A stretch of DNA of 15,413 bases, from assembly GCA_002483765.1 (NCBI GenBank), contig DLIO01000053.1, positions 1 through 15,413 on the forward strand, given 5' to 3'. Positions 1 through 7,123 of this stretch are shown here, in pieces (position 1 is the stretch's first letter; every line of letters begins with the position of its first letter). This stretch comes from Lentisphaeria bacterium UBA7640. GTDB taxonomy: Bacteria > Verrucomicrobiota > Lentisphaeria > Victivallales > Victivallaceae. Both the position numbers and the translations under genes were made by a program. The notes under the pieces were generated by a model. The model had not been told where the DNA came from. It searched no databases and saw nothing but the letters and a program-made list of their open reading frames with translations.

Positions 1-46
1 GTCGGACAGATGCCCTTATTTTATTTTATGAAATTTAATCCCGAAA

Positions 47-65
47 CTCGTCAGAACACGACGAG
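47..65 (-). terminator. Possible weak terminator hairpin after the antiporter gene
   Basis: A perfect 6-bp inverted repeat (CTCGTC / GACGAG) around a 7-nt loop lies about 70 bp beyond the stop of the antiporter gene. Read on the minus strand it is followed only by TTTC, so the U-tract is poor. It may be a weak or factor-assisted terminator; the call rests only on position and symmetry. Confidence 0.25.
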
Positions 66-134
66 CAAATGGCGAAGAAAATCAACTCAACTGAAAGTCA
101 AAGCTGTCTTGTGAATTTATTTTTCACTCGTTCT

Positions 135-1319
135 TCAATTAGGTTCCAAATCGTTTGCGAGGAATTTTTTGTAGGTTAGGTCGATCGCTAGCGCGCCCAG
201 TGGTGCAGTCAATAAAATGGATATTACCGCGACGGTAATGACAATTTGACCGCATGGTAATCCCATTCCGAGTGGAATTGCTCCAATAGCCGCCTGAACC
301 GTCGCTTTTGGAATGTAGGCAAACATACAGAAAAGTCTTTCTTTAGGACTCAGCGAGGTTTTTATCAACGATAACCAAACTCCAGCCATGCGGAATAACA
401 ACGCCAGAACCACTAGCAATAAAATCATCAATCCGGCCGAAAAAGCATATTTAAGGTCAACCGTCGCCCCGACTAAGACAAATAATAGTACCTCAGCCAT
501 CACCCAAAGCTTTGAGAATTTTTTGGAAAGACGCTTCGCGAGAATTTGATAATGTTTAAGCATGGCAATTCCAACACAAATCACCGCCAATAATCCCGAG
601 AACAGAACCCAGGATGTTTTTTCAAATGCAATAAATAGAAATGAAATACTCAATAGAATTAACACTTTGACCGAATCGCGCATGTGATAATGTTTGAACC
701 AAAAAACCAGGCCAGTTCCAGTTAATGCGCCAGCAATAATGCCCACTATGATTGATATTGGAATATAAGTGAAATTCGACCATGAAACCCCATTTCCAGC
801 AGCCATGCTGACGAAAGAGGTAAACAAAACAATTACAAAAACGTCATCAACCGAGGCTCCGGCCATAATCAGCTGAGGAATGCTTTTCTTTTTGCCGTAA
901 CCACGTTCCATCAGTGCGAGCATTCGCGGCACAATAACCGCTGGAGAAACCGCGGCCACAACTGTTCCGATAACCGCCGCCTCAATGATGGTTACGCCTA
1001 AAAGCAAAGGCGCTAAAATAATGATTCCGATAATTTCAAAAGTTGCCGGCAACCAGCACATCAGGATGGCTGGACGGCCTACTTTTTTCAAATCATCGAG
1101 ATCAAGCGAAAGTCCGACTCGGATAAGAATAACTACCAATGCCAGTTGTCTTAAATCAGGTGAAATGGACAATATGGAATCATCCAGAAAGTTAAGAACG
1201 GGAGGCCCCAAAATAATCCCAGTCAACAACATTCCGAGCAAGCTCGGCAGTTTTAAACGGTTAAAAATATACGCGGCGAACATTCCAATTAAAAAGACAA
1301 AAGCCAGACTGGTTAACAT
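135..1319 (-). CDS. Cation:proton antiporter, CPA superfamily (394 aa)
   Basis: A multi-pass inner-membrane protein with about twelve hydrophobic segments, expected to exchange Na+ or K+ for H+. Features typical of the CPA (NhaP/Kef-like) fold are visible. The N-terminal helix leads into RLKLPSLLGMLLTGIILGP. The unwound-helix motif is VSPAVIVP (Ser125-Pro126). The paired acidic residues of the ion site are in GASVDDV (Asp158-Asp159), and a basic residue sits in IPKATVQAA (Lys338). A DD pair is usually linked to electrogenic exchange. At 394 aa it is just the membrane domain, with no RCK/TrkA-N nucleotide-binding tail. The start is supported by an AAGGAA Shine-Dalgarno at 1326-1331. It is a single housekeeping-type gene, outside the 55-bp repeats that bracket the CRISPR locus. 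The ion specificity cannot be told from the sequence. Confidence 0.9.
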   Translation of the reverse strand: MLTSLAFVFLIGMFAAYIFNRLKLPSLLGMLLTGIILGPPVLNFLDDSILSISPDLRQLALVVILIRVGLSLDLDDLKKVGRPAILMCWLPATFEIIGIIILAPLLLGVTIIEAAVIGTVVAAVSPAVIVPRMLALMERGYGKKKSIPQLIMAGASVDDVFVIVLFTSFVSMAAGNGVSWSNFTYIPISIIVGIIAGALTGTGLVFWFKHYHMRDSVKVLILLSISFLFIAFEKTSWVLFSGLLAVICVGIAMLKHYQILAKRLSKKFSKLWVMAEVLLFVLVGATVDLKYAFSAGLMILLLVVLALLFRMAGVWLSLIKTSLSPKERLFCMFAYIPKATVQAAIGAIPLGMGLPCGQIVITVAVISILLTAPLGALAIDLTYKKFLANDLEPN

Positions 1320-1768
1320 TTACTATTCCTTAAATTTATCAGAACTCTGAATATATCATGAAAACCCAGAAATAAAACTAATTTCTGAAGTTCCGAGATA
1401 GGAGAAAAAGCCTTTGTCCTCAACCTCGTCCGAATCGGCTAATGCTACAAGATCTATTCAATAAATTAGATCACGAACCAGATCAATAAAAACCTATAAC
1501 TTACGCTTCTAATTCACGCGCGCATTATGCGCGCGCTAATTCAAGATTCAAATTTCACTGTTTTACTTCTGTGTTCCTAACGGTTAAATGTCCAGCAATC
1601 CTGTCTTTATTATTTTTATCTTCCATTACTGGAAAAAGCTGACTTTGAATGTTACACTACATTTTGGTAAATCGTTCAGTGTCAACTCTATTTTGGGCTT
1701 GAGATTGAAATAGTTTTTCACCAAATTTCTCGAGTTAAATTTAATTAAATAATTTTGAAATTAGTTCG
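1320..1768. other. AT-rich intergenic region
   Basis: About 450 bp lie between the antiporter start and the first relic reading frame. The region holds the antiporter ribosome binding site (1326-1331) and the palindromic 55-bp element at 1510-1564. I see no plausible gene, RNA gene or clear sigma70 promoter in the rest. Confidence 0.6.
1510..1564 (+). repeat. 55-bp palindromic element, left copy of a flanking direct repeat
   Basis: This copy matches 15195-15249 in the same orientation at 53 of 55 positions (T/C differences at 1547 and 1555). Its first half is a long imperfect palindrome: AATTCACGCGCGCAT and ATGCGCGCGCTAATT face each other around a single T, with two mismatched pairs in a 15-bp stem. 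The two copies lie 13.7 kb apart and enclose the whole CRISPR-Cas locus and the DUF1016 relic. It may be a dispersed REP/MITE-like element or a recombination boundary; one window cannot decide. Confidence 0.8.
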
Positions 1769-1923
1769 TTGGACTATACTTTAGTCAAAGAGCATTTTGA
1801 CGGTTTTGCTGGAAATGTTAAAAAAAGTCTAAACTTGCATCTCACATAAACGATCCAAAGCAATATTTGGCAAAAATTAATGATGAAATCTTAAAGATAC
1901 AGAGGAGATGGAATAATGAATGA
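1769..1923 (+). pseudogene. Possible relic of an unidentified gene upstream of the DUF1016 relic
   Basis: Two protein-like pieces lie in different frames. The first, from a TTG at 1769, contains VKEHFDGFAGNVKK. The second contains HINDPKQYLAKINDEILKI and ends at TGA 1921-1923. The frames would join if a run of seven A (1820-1826) had one more base. The end overlaps the ATG of the following DUF1016 relic by 8 bp, a typical arrangement of coupled genes. I do not recognise the family. No good ribosome binding site precedes the TTG, so the true start is probably lost. It may simply be chance coding-like sequence. Confidence 0.3.
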
Positions 1924-2251
1924 TTTAGACCTTAACAATAGTGAGTATTGGCGATAAAGGCACGGATAACTTCCGCACGTATTGCCGCATCCAGTCACGT
2001 AAATAGAGAGCTAATTTTACTTTACTGGGATATCGGTAGATCTATCGTAAAGAAACAGGAGAAAGCGGGTTGGGGAAAATCAGTAGTTGAAAATCTTTCA
2101 AGGGATATTCAAAGAGAAATTTCAGGAGTTACAGGATTTTTGCCACAAAACATCTGGAAAATGCGCCAATTATATTCTGAATACTCTAATTCTGACTTTC
2201 TATCACAAGCTGTGAGAGAATTTAAAAATATGCCAAAACATACTTTCGTCG
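1916..2251 (+). pseudogene. DUF1016 (YhcG-like) gene, frameshifted and truncated by the CRISPR array
   Basis: The N-terminal DUF1016 domain is recognisable: ITSARIAASSHVNRELILLYWDIG, then GWGKSVVENLSRDIQ, GFLPQNIWKMRQLY and LSQAVRE. Full-length members are about 330-380 aa and end in a PDDEXK-like nuclease domain, which is missing here. The original start is probably ATG 1916, behind GAGGAG at 1902-1907; it encodes MNDLDLNNSEYWR and then meets TAA at 1955. The family-like sequence resumes one frame over at about 1951, which fits loss of one base near 1951-1954. Similarity fades after about 2220, and the frame runs into the terminal CRISPR repeat at 2252, stopping inside it. The gene is thus broken at both ends. 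DUF1016 genes often sit in defence or restriction-modification neighbourhoods. Confidence 0.8.
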
Positions 2252-5074
2252 ATCTACAACAGTAGAAATTTAATTGAGCTCTTCAACACTTGTGGCCTGC
2301 ATTCTTCGACCTTATATCTACAACAGTAGAAATTTAATTGAGCTCTTCAACTTCTAAACCATAATGCATATCAACTAATCTACAACAGTAGAAATTTAAT
2401 TGAGCTCTTCAACACCAGAGACAAACCAAAGACAACAACATCTACAACAGTAGAAATTTAATTGAGCTCTTCAACGTTCGGTCATGGTTCGCACCCAAAA
2501 TATCTACAACAGTAGGAATTTAATTGAGCTCTTCAACTTCTCCTATCTGGCAACAGACAATGATCTACAACAGTAGAAATTTAATTGAGCTCTTCAACAA
2601 AAGTGCCAAGCTCCCAGACACCATATCTACAACAGTAGAAATTTAATTGAGCTCTTCAACATCATCAAAAACTATAATATTAACTTATCTACAACAGTAG
2701 AAATTTAATTGAGCTCTTCAACGCCAATATATTCAGCACCCCCGTCAGGATCTACAACAGTAGAAATTTAATTGAGCTCTTCAACTTGTAACTGATGTAT
2801 CCGGTTTTAAATCTACAACAGTAGAAATTTAATTGAGCTCTTCAACAAAGAAGCAGAGAACAACGCCAATGATCTACAACAGTAGAAATTTAATTGAGCT
2901 CTTCAACAAGTGAAGCTTGAAGGGTGTTATTAATCTACAACAGTAGAAATTTAATTGAGCTCTTCAACTTAAACCTGATAGGTTGATTAGATAATCTACA
3001 ACAGTAGAAATTTAATTGAGCTCTTCAACGCATTGCACTTTGCCATTGAGTTCCACATCTACAACAGTAGAAATTTAATTGAGCTCTTCAACGTGCAAAT
3101 CGTCATTTTAAACGCGCTATCTACAACAGTAGAAATTTAATTGAGCTCTTCAACTTTATGCCGTTTGCCAACCTCAATGTATCTACAACAGTAGAAATTT
3201 AATTGAGCTCTTCAACGACTTACGAACAGCGTCACAATCAATATCTACAACAGTAGAAATTTAATTGAGCTCTTCAACTAGCTTGAAGCCTTTACCTTCG
3301 ATCTATCTACAACAGTAGAAATTTAATTGAGCTCTTCAACCTCTTCTGCAAGGTGTTTGTTAGTGGATCTACAACAGTAGAAATTTAATTGAGCTCTTCA
3401 ACGCATTACATTATCCAAGGAGTACGGAAATCTACAACAGTAGAAATTTAATTGAGCTCTTCAACTCGAAAATGACCATTGAGTTAAATTTATCTACAAC
3501 AGTAGAAATTTAATTGAGCTCTTCAACGGACTGATTGAGCTTTGTGCTTTTGCATCTACAACAGTAGAAATTTAATTGAGCTCTTCAACTATCCTAATTG
3601 GCCTATGAATTATATATCTACAACAGTAGAAATTTAATTGAGCTCTTCAACATTATGGTTCTCTGACGGGCTATATATCTACAACAGTAGAAATTTAATT
3701 GAGCTCTTCAACTTTAAAACTTCCGGATATAACTCTTTTATCTACAACAGTAGAAATTTAATTGAGCTCTTCAACTTTAACATGAACGTTCCTAAGGGCA
3801 TATCTACAACAGTAGAAATTTAATTGAGCTCTTCAACTCTAAGACTCCTAAGACTCCTCTATCATCTACAACAGTAGAAATTTAATTGAGCTCTTCAACA
3901 AATATAATAAACTATCACTTGATATATCTACAACAGTAGAAATTTAATTGAGCTCTTCAACAAAGTAATGCTAAGTTGTGCGCTGTATCTACAACAGTAG
4001 AAATTTAATTGAGCTCTTCAACACTCAAGCAAAGTAGCATCTACCTGATCTACAACAGTAGAAATTTAATTGAGCTCTTCAACTTCAATATTGTTTATAG
4101 TTAATGTTTTATCTACAACAGTAGAAATTTAATTGAGCTCTTCAACTTTGCAATAACCGAAGCCTTGTCGGATCTACAACAGTAGAAATTTAATTGAGCT
4201 CTTCAACATTTTTTAGAACAAGCGCACATTGAATCTACAACAGTAGAAATTTAATTGAGCTCTTCAACTATCTAATGAATAAACTGTATACCCATATCTA
4301 CAACAGTAGAAATTTAATTGAGCTCTTCAACAAGCTTGTGCGTTCTCACTCTCTTTGATCTACAACAGTAGAAATTTAATTGAGCTCTTCAACTCTTAGC
4401 ACTGCCAAAGATTATGCGATCTACAACAGTAGAAATTTAATTGAGCTCTTCAACATGTTGAAATGTATGATATGTAGCACATCTACAACAGTAGAAATTT
4501 AATTGAGCTCTTCAACAAACGTTGCGCGCTTCTTCAAGGTGTATCTACAACAGTAGAAATTTAATTGAGCTCTTCAACAATCAATGACATGGAGGTCGTA
4601 TGACATCTACAACAGTAGAAATTTAATTGAGCTCTTCAACATTCTGCTGGTATTGATAGAAATCTTATCTACAACAGTAGAAATTTAATTGAGCTCTTCA
4701 ACTCCCAAAGGGATATCGTTACATCGTGATCTACAACAGTAGAAATTTAATTGAGCTCTTCAACGTTTCATGAAACTCGATAGCGAAGTGATCTACAACA
4801 GTAGAAATTTAATTGAGCTCTTCAACTGGTATTTATTATGTGGGTGGTAATGATCTACAACAGTAGAAATTTAATTGAGCTCTTCAACCTTCGATAACGC
4901 ATATAGACAGGCTTATCTACAACAGTAGAAATTTAATTGAGCTCTTCAACATATTCTTAGCATTACCACCGACGTAAATCTACAACAGTAGAAATTTAAT
5001 TGAGCTCTTCAACTATACTGTCTTATACCATTCAGTTTATCTACAACAGTAGAAATTTAATTGAGCTCTTCAAC
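2252..5074 (-). CRISPR. Type V-A CRISPR array, 46 repeats and 45 spacers
   Basis: I counted 46 copies of a 36-bp repeat, the first at 2252-2287 and the last at 5039-5074, separated by 45 spacers of 25-28 bp (mostly 26). On the minus strand each repeat begins GTTGAAGAGCTCAATTAA and ends with the Cas12a handle AATTTCTACTGTTGTAGAT, whose TCTAC/GTAGA stem encloses a TGTT loop. Transcription is therefore leftward, in line with the cas genes, and the newest spacers should be near 5039. Only one repeat differs: the copy at 2502-2537 has G for A at 2516 on the plus strand, inside the handle stem. Even the terminal repeat at 2252 is intact. No two spacers look alike. Cas12a cuts such precursors itself just 5' of the handle, so no tracrRNA is needed and none is seen. 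Spacer targets cannot be judged from the window. Confidence 0.98.
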
Positions 5075-5185
5075 AGTAGAAACTCAAATTTAAGCTTAAC
5101 TTACGGGAGTTTTTTCAGAAAGCAAATTTTATTTTTTGCTAAATCAAGTTCAATCAGGAAAAATTAAGACTGAGGTTTGCATTGA
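5075..5185 (-). promoter_or_regulatory. CRISPR leader with array promoter
   Basis: This 111-bp AT-rich stretch lies between the cas2 stop and the first repeat. On the minus strand it contains a promoter-like pair: TTGAAC (5148-5153) and TAAAAT (5126-5131), 16 bp apart. Transcription would start near 5119, about 45 nt before the first repeat. The -10 overlaps a small inverted repeat (AGCAAA 5121-5126 / TTTGCT 5135-5140). The eight leader bases next to the repeat, joined to the repeat's first four, recreate 12 bases of the repeat handle (5071-5082). The leader should also carry the Cas1-Cas2 integration signal. Confidence 0.65.
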
Positions 5186-5458
5186 CTACCAGATAAGCAG
5201 ATCAGTTTCTTCATTAACCGGGTATCCAAACCGGAGAATATTTGCGCTATCCGGGATGTCAAAAACGAGAACGCTGTCACCCTGAGTAAATTTTTTCTTA
5301 TACTTTGATTCCACTTCAACTTGAATGTTGGCGATAATTCTTGGGCTGTTTCTTATTTCAAAAACCGAGTATTGTATTCTGCGTCCGAATTGTTTCAGAA
5401 ACTTGGCAAAATTAGAACGCAGACGATCAGACTGAATATCATAGACGACGATTAACAT
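5186..5458 (-). CDS. cas2: CRISPR-associated endonuclease Cas2 (90 aa)
   Basis: Cas2 is the dimeric ferredoxin-fold core of the spacer-integration complex, bridging two Cas1 dimers. The N-terminal strand LIVVYDIQSD carries the conserved Asp7. Next come an RSNFAKFLKQFGRRIQYSVFE helix-strand segment typical of the family and a C-terminal VLVFDIPDSANILRFGYP region. At 90 aa it is of normal length. The ATG lies 2 bp after the cas1 stop, and a strong AAGGAGGAG (5466-5474) inside the last codons of cas1 serves it 7 nt upstream, so its translation is probably coupled to cas1. It is the last cas gene before the leader. Confidence 0.96.
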   Translation of the reverse strand: MLIVVYDIQSDRLRSNFAKFLKQFGRRIQYSVFEIRNSPRIIANIQVEVESKYKKKFTQGDSVLVFDIPDSANILRFGYPVNEETDLLIW

Positions 5459-5460
5459 GA

Positions 5461-6435
5461 TTATTCTCCTCCTTTTATTCGAAACACCGGGAAATCTTTA
5501 AGATTTTTGTCTTTCATAAACCATCGGTAATAAGCCTGAATATAGAGAAAAATTTCTTCTTTATATTCGAGGATGTCTTTCATAAACAGTTTGGTATATT
5601 TGCCCTGTTTTTTGTATTCGAGCTGGAATTGCCCGTTTTTTTGAAAAAAGTCATTTTCGTCAATTTGTTTAAGGTTGTATGCCTTGCGTAATCTTTGGTC
5701 AATGATGCAGCGGAACGGTTCAACCAAATCACAAATGAGAGATTTTCTTTGATAGAAGAAGGTGTGAAATACGCCGCAAAAGACATCAAATCCGTAGATT
5801 GCGGTCATGGCTTCAACAAAATGAAAGAGGTAAGTATAACCGATGTCAAGCAATAGATTATTGATGTCTCTTTTGGTTCTTGGTTCGCGACGAATCCAGT
5901 TTAATGGACGGAAATATGCAGGGAAGAATATTTTGCTGGCATTGCCTTCAACTCCCATCAATTCTTGAGTTGTATTGGCGTTGTTCATGGACAAGTCGTT
6001 CAATTTGGAAATGGCTTCAGCTTCAACTTCAGAGTGATAACGTAAATTCTGAAGCAGGGCAATTTGATTGTTTATCTTTTGAGTTACGAGTTGGCGGGCG
6101 ATTACGAGATTTCTTTCTCCGGCTGAATATTGTTTCCTGCGCAGGAGAAAGTTGCCTTCCGCTCGGTTATTGAAATAGCTGTTCAACTTGAAATTGCGCG
6201 ACAGCAACAAGACGGGGAATCCGAATTGTTTGGCTTTCTGCAAAACAACATTCGTCAGGGTGATGTTACCGACAACAAACAGGGCGAATATCCGGTGGCA
6301 GGAATGTTGTTGAATAACTTTTCCTTCTTCGTCTTCGATAAGAATGTTGTCCACCCTGAAACGCATTTTGCTTTTGTCATCTGACGGGAAGTAGAAAATG
6401 CTTTGTTTGTAGTTGAAATCCGGTAATGACATCAT
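5461..6435 (-). CDS. cas1: CRISPR-associated integrase Cas1 (324 aa), type V
   Basis: Cas1 is the metal-dependent integrase that, with Cas2, joins prespacers to the leader-end repeat. The N-terminal beta domain (to about residue 90) is followed by an all-helical catalytic domain. Its metal ligands are visible: Glu163 in GVEGNASK, His224 in GVFHTFF and Glu239 in DLVEPFR. I take ATG 6435 (MMSLPDF) as the start because a near-perfect AAGGAGGA lies 6 nt upstream (6442-6449). The open frame extends 15 codons further up, to 6480, but that part overlaps cas4 and lacks family-like sequence. The next ATG at 6432 is an alternative. The start overlaps the cas4 stop as ATGA (6435-6432), implying translational coupling. 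Confidence 0.96.
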   Translation of the reverse strand: MMSLPDFNYKQSIFYFPSDDKSKMRFRVDNILIEDEEGKVIQQHSCHRIFALFVVGNITLTNVVLQKAKQFGFPVLLLSRNFKLNSYFNNRAEGNFLLRRKQYSAGERNLVIARQLVTQKINNQIALLQNLRYHSEVEAEAISKLNDLSMNNANTTQELMGVEGNASKIFFPAYFRPLNWIRREPRTKRDINNLLLDIGYTYLFHFVEAMTAIYGFDVFCGVFHTFFYQRKSLICDLVEPFRCIIDQRLRKAYNLKQIDENDFFQKNGQFQLEYKKQGKYTKLFMKDILEYKEEIFLYIQAYYRWFMKDKNLKDFPVFRIKGGE

Positions 6436-6995
6436 AATAAATCCTCCTTGTAAATATCGCAAAGCGTATTGTAGATGCAATTATGGCATTTATTGGGATT
6501 TTGGCTGAATGGTTCTTCAAGTGAGAAAGTGCGTATTTGGTTTATGACATCTTCAAACTCTGCAATGTCATTATTGTCTGGTAACAGTATTGGATAGCTT
6601 TTATTGCTTTTCTTTGAGTAGAGTTTAAGATGTTTAACCTCGTAGCCCATTTCCAGCAACGCGAAATATTGTGCGTAAAGCTGGTAGCGGAAGCCGTCAT
6701 AAACCCGAGTCACCGAGTATTTGCGTTCTATCAACTCCTCGGTACTCAGATCCAGCGTGTCGATTTTTCCCAGAAGCTGATACTTTTCAGAATAAACCGT
6801 CAAGCCCTGCAAAACATCTCTCCGGCTGGAATAATGTCCTTCATCAACGGCCTGGTGCGCGGCCTGACCGATTTTCTGCGGCGTTTGCTGGTACATATCT
6901 TCGCCGTAATTCTGCTGATAAATATTGTGAAAATAGATTGACCTTGGGCAGAAGATAAAATCATTTATCTGAGTTATGCAAAGATATGTTTCCAT
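6432..6995 (-). CDS. cas4: CRISPR-associated exonuclease Cas4 (187 aa)
   Basis: Cas4 is a RecB-family Fe-S nuclease that trims prespacers and selects those with a correct PAM before Cas1-Cas2 integration. Four cysteines fit the iron-sulfur cluster: Cys16 in FIFCPRSIYF near the N-terminus, and Cys170, Cys173 and Cys179 in the C-terminal CHNCIYNTLC. The nuclease core shows His47 (GQAAHQAV), Asp79 (GKIDTLD), the Glu90-Lys92 pair (LIERKYS) and the following YQLYAQYF motif. The length is normal. It overlaps cas1 by 4 bp. The ATG at 6995 has only a weak GAGAG-like ribosome binding site, and 128 bp separate it from the effector gene upstream, so separate regulation of the adaptation genes is possible. 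Confidence 0.95.
   Translation of the reverse strand: METYLCITQINDFIFCPRSIYFHNIYQQNYGEDMYQQTPQKIGQAAHQAVDEGHYSSRRDVLQGLTVYSEKYQLLGKIDTLDLSTEELIERKYSVTRVYDGFRYQLYAQYFALLEMGYEVKHLKLYSKKSNKSYPILLPDNNDIAEFEDVINQIRTFSLEEPFSQNPNKCHNCIYNTLCDIYKEDLL
6442..6449 (-). promoter_or_regulatory. Strong ribosome binding site that sets the cas1 start
   Basis: AAGGAGGA on the minus strand, inside the 3' end of cas4, lies 6 nt before the tandem ATGATG at 6435-6430. It favours ATG 6435 over the longer frame from 6480, and with the ATGA stop/start overlap it points to cas4-cas1 coupling. Confidence 0.8.
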
Positions 6996-7123
6996 GATGG
7001 TCTCTCATCGGTTGTTACAAGTTCTATGCTTTATATGTAATCACAACCACATGCTTTATATAAGCAAATGGCTGTAATCACCGTTGTTGATTGCATTGAC
7101 CAGCCATCACATACAAGTCTGGA
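6996..7123 (-). other. Intergenic spacer between the second effector and cas4
   Basis: This is the only sizeable gap in the cas operon (128 bp). It holds an 11-bp direct repeat, ATGCTTTATAT on the plus strand (ATATAAAGCAT on the minus strand), at 7026-7036 and 7051-7061, 25 bp apart centre to centre. A short TGCTT/AAGCA dyad overlaps the second copy. TATAAA-like hexamers suggest an internal promoter or regulator site for cas4-cas1-cas2, but I find no -35 at good spacing. There is no reading frame of note. Confidence 0.5.

Noticed and set aside
985..1350. 121-codon plus-strand frame opposite the antiporter gene
   Set aside because: It is antisense to a clear membrane-protein gene, has low-complexity basic composition and no recognisable domain.
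2190..2251. A further degenerate repeat-spacer unit beyond the last repeat
   Set aside because: Sequence at the expected position (about 2190-2225) shows no resemblance to the repeat and still reads as DUF1016.
3638..3823. 61-codon plus-strand frame inside the array
   Set aside because: It is made of CRISPR repeats and spacers; the same peptide block recurs because the repeat recurs.
5075..5185. A tracrRNA gene in the leader
   Set aside because: Only 12 bases of repeat likeness at the junction, in the same sense as the repeat and not complementary; Cas12a systems need no tracrRNA.
5880..6384. Plus-strand frames opposite cas1
   Set aside because: Antisense to a gene with intact catalytic motifs; no family resemblance.
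6436..6480. N-terminal 15-codon extension of cas1
   Set aside because: It lies inside cas4, while a strong ribosome binding site sits directly before ATG 6435.
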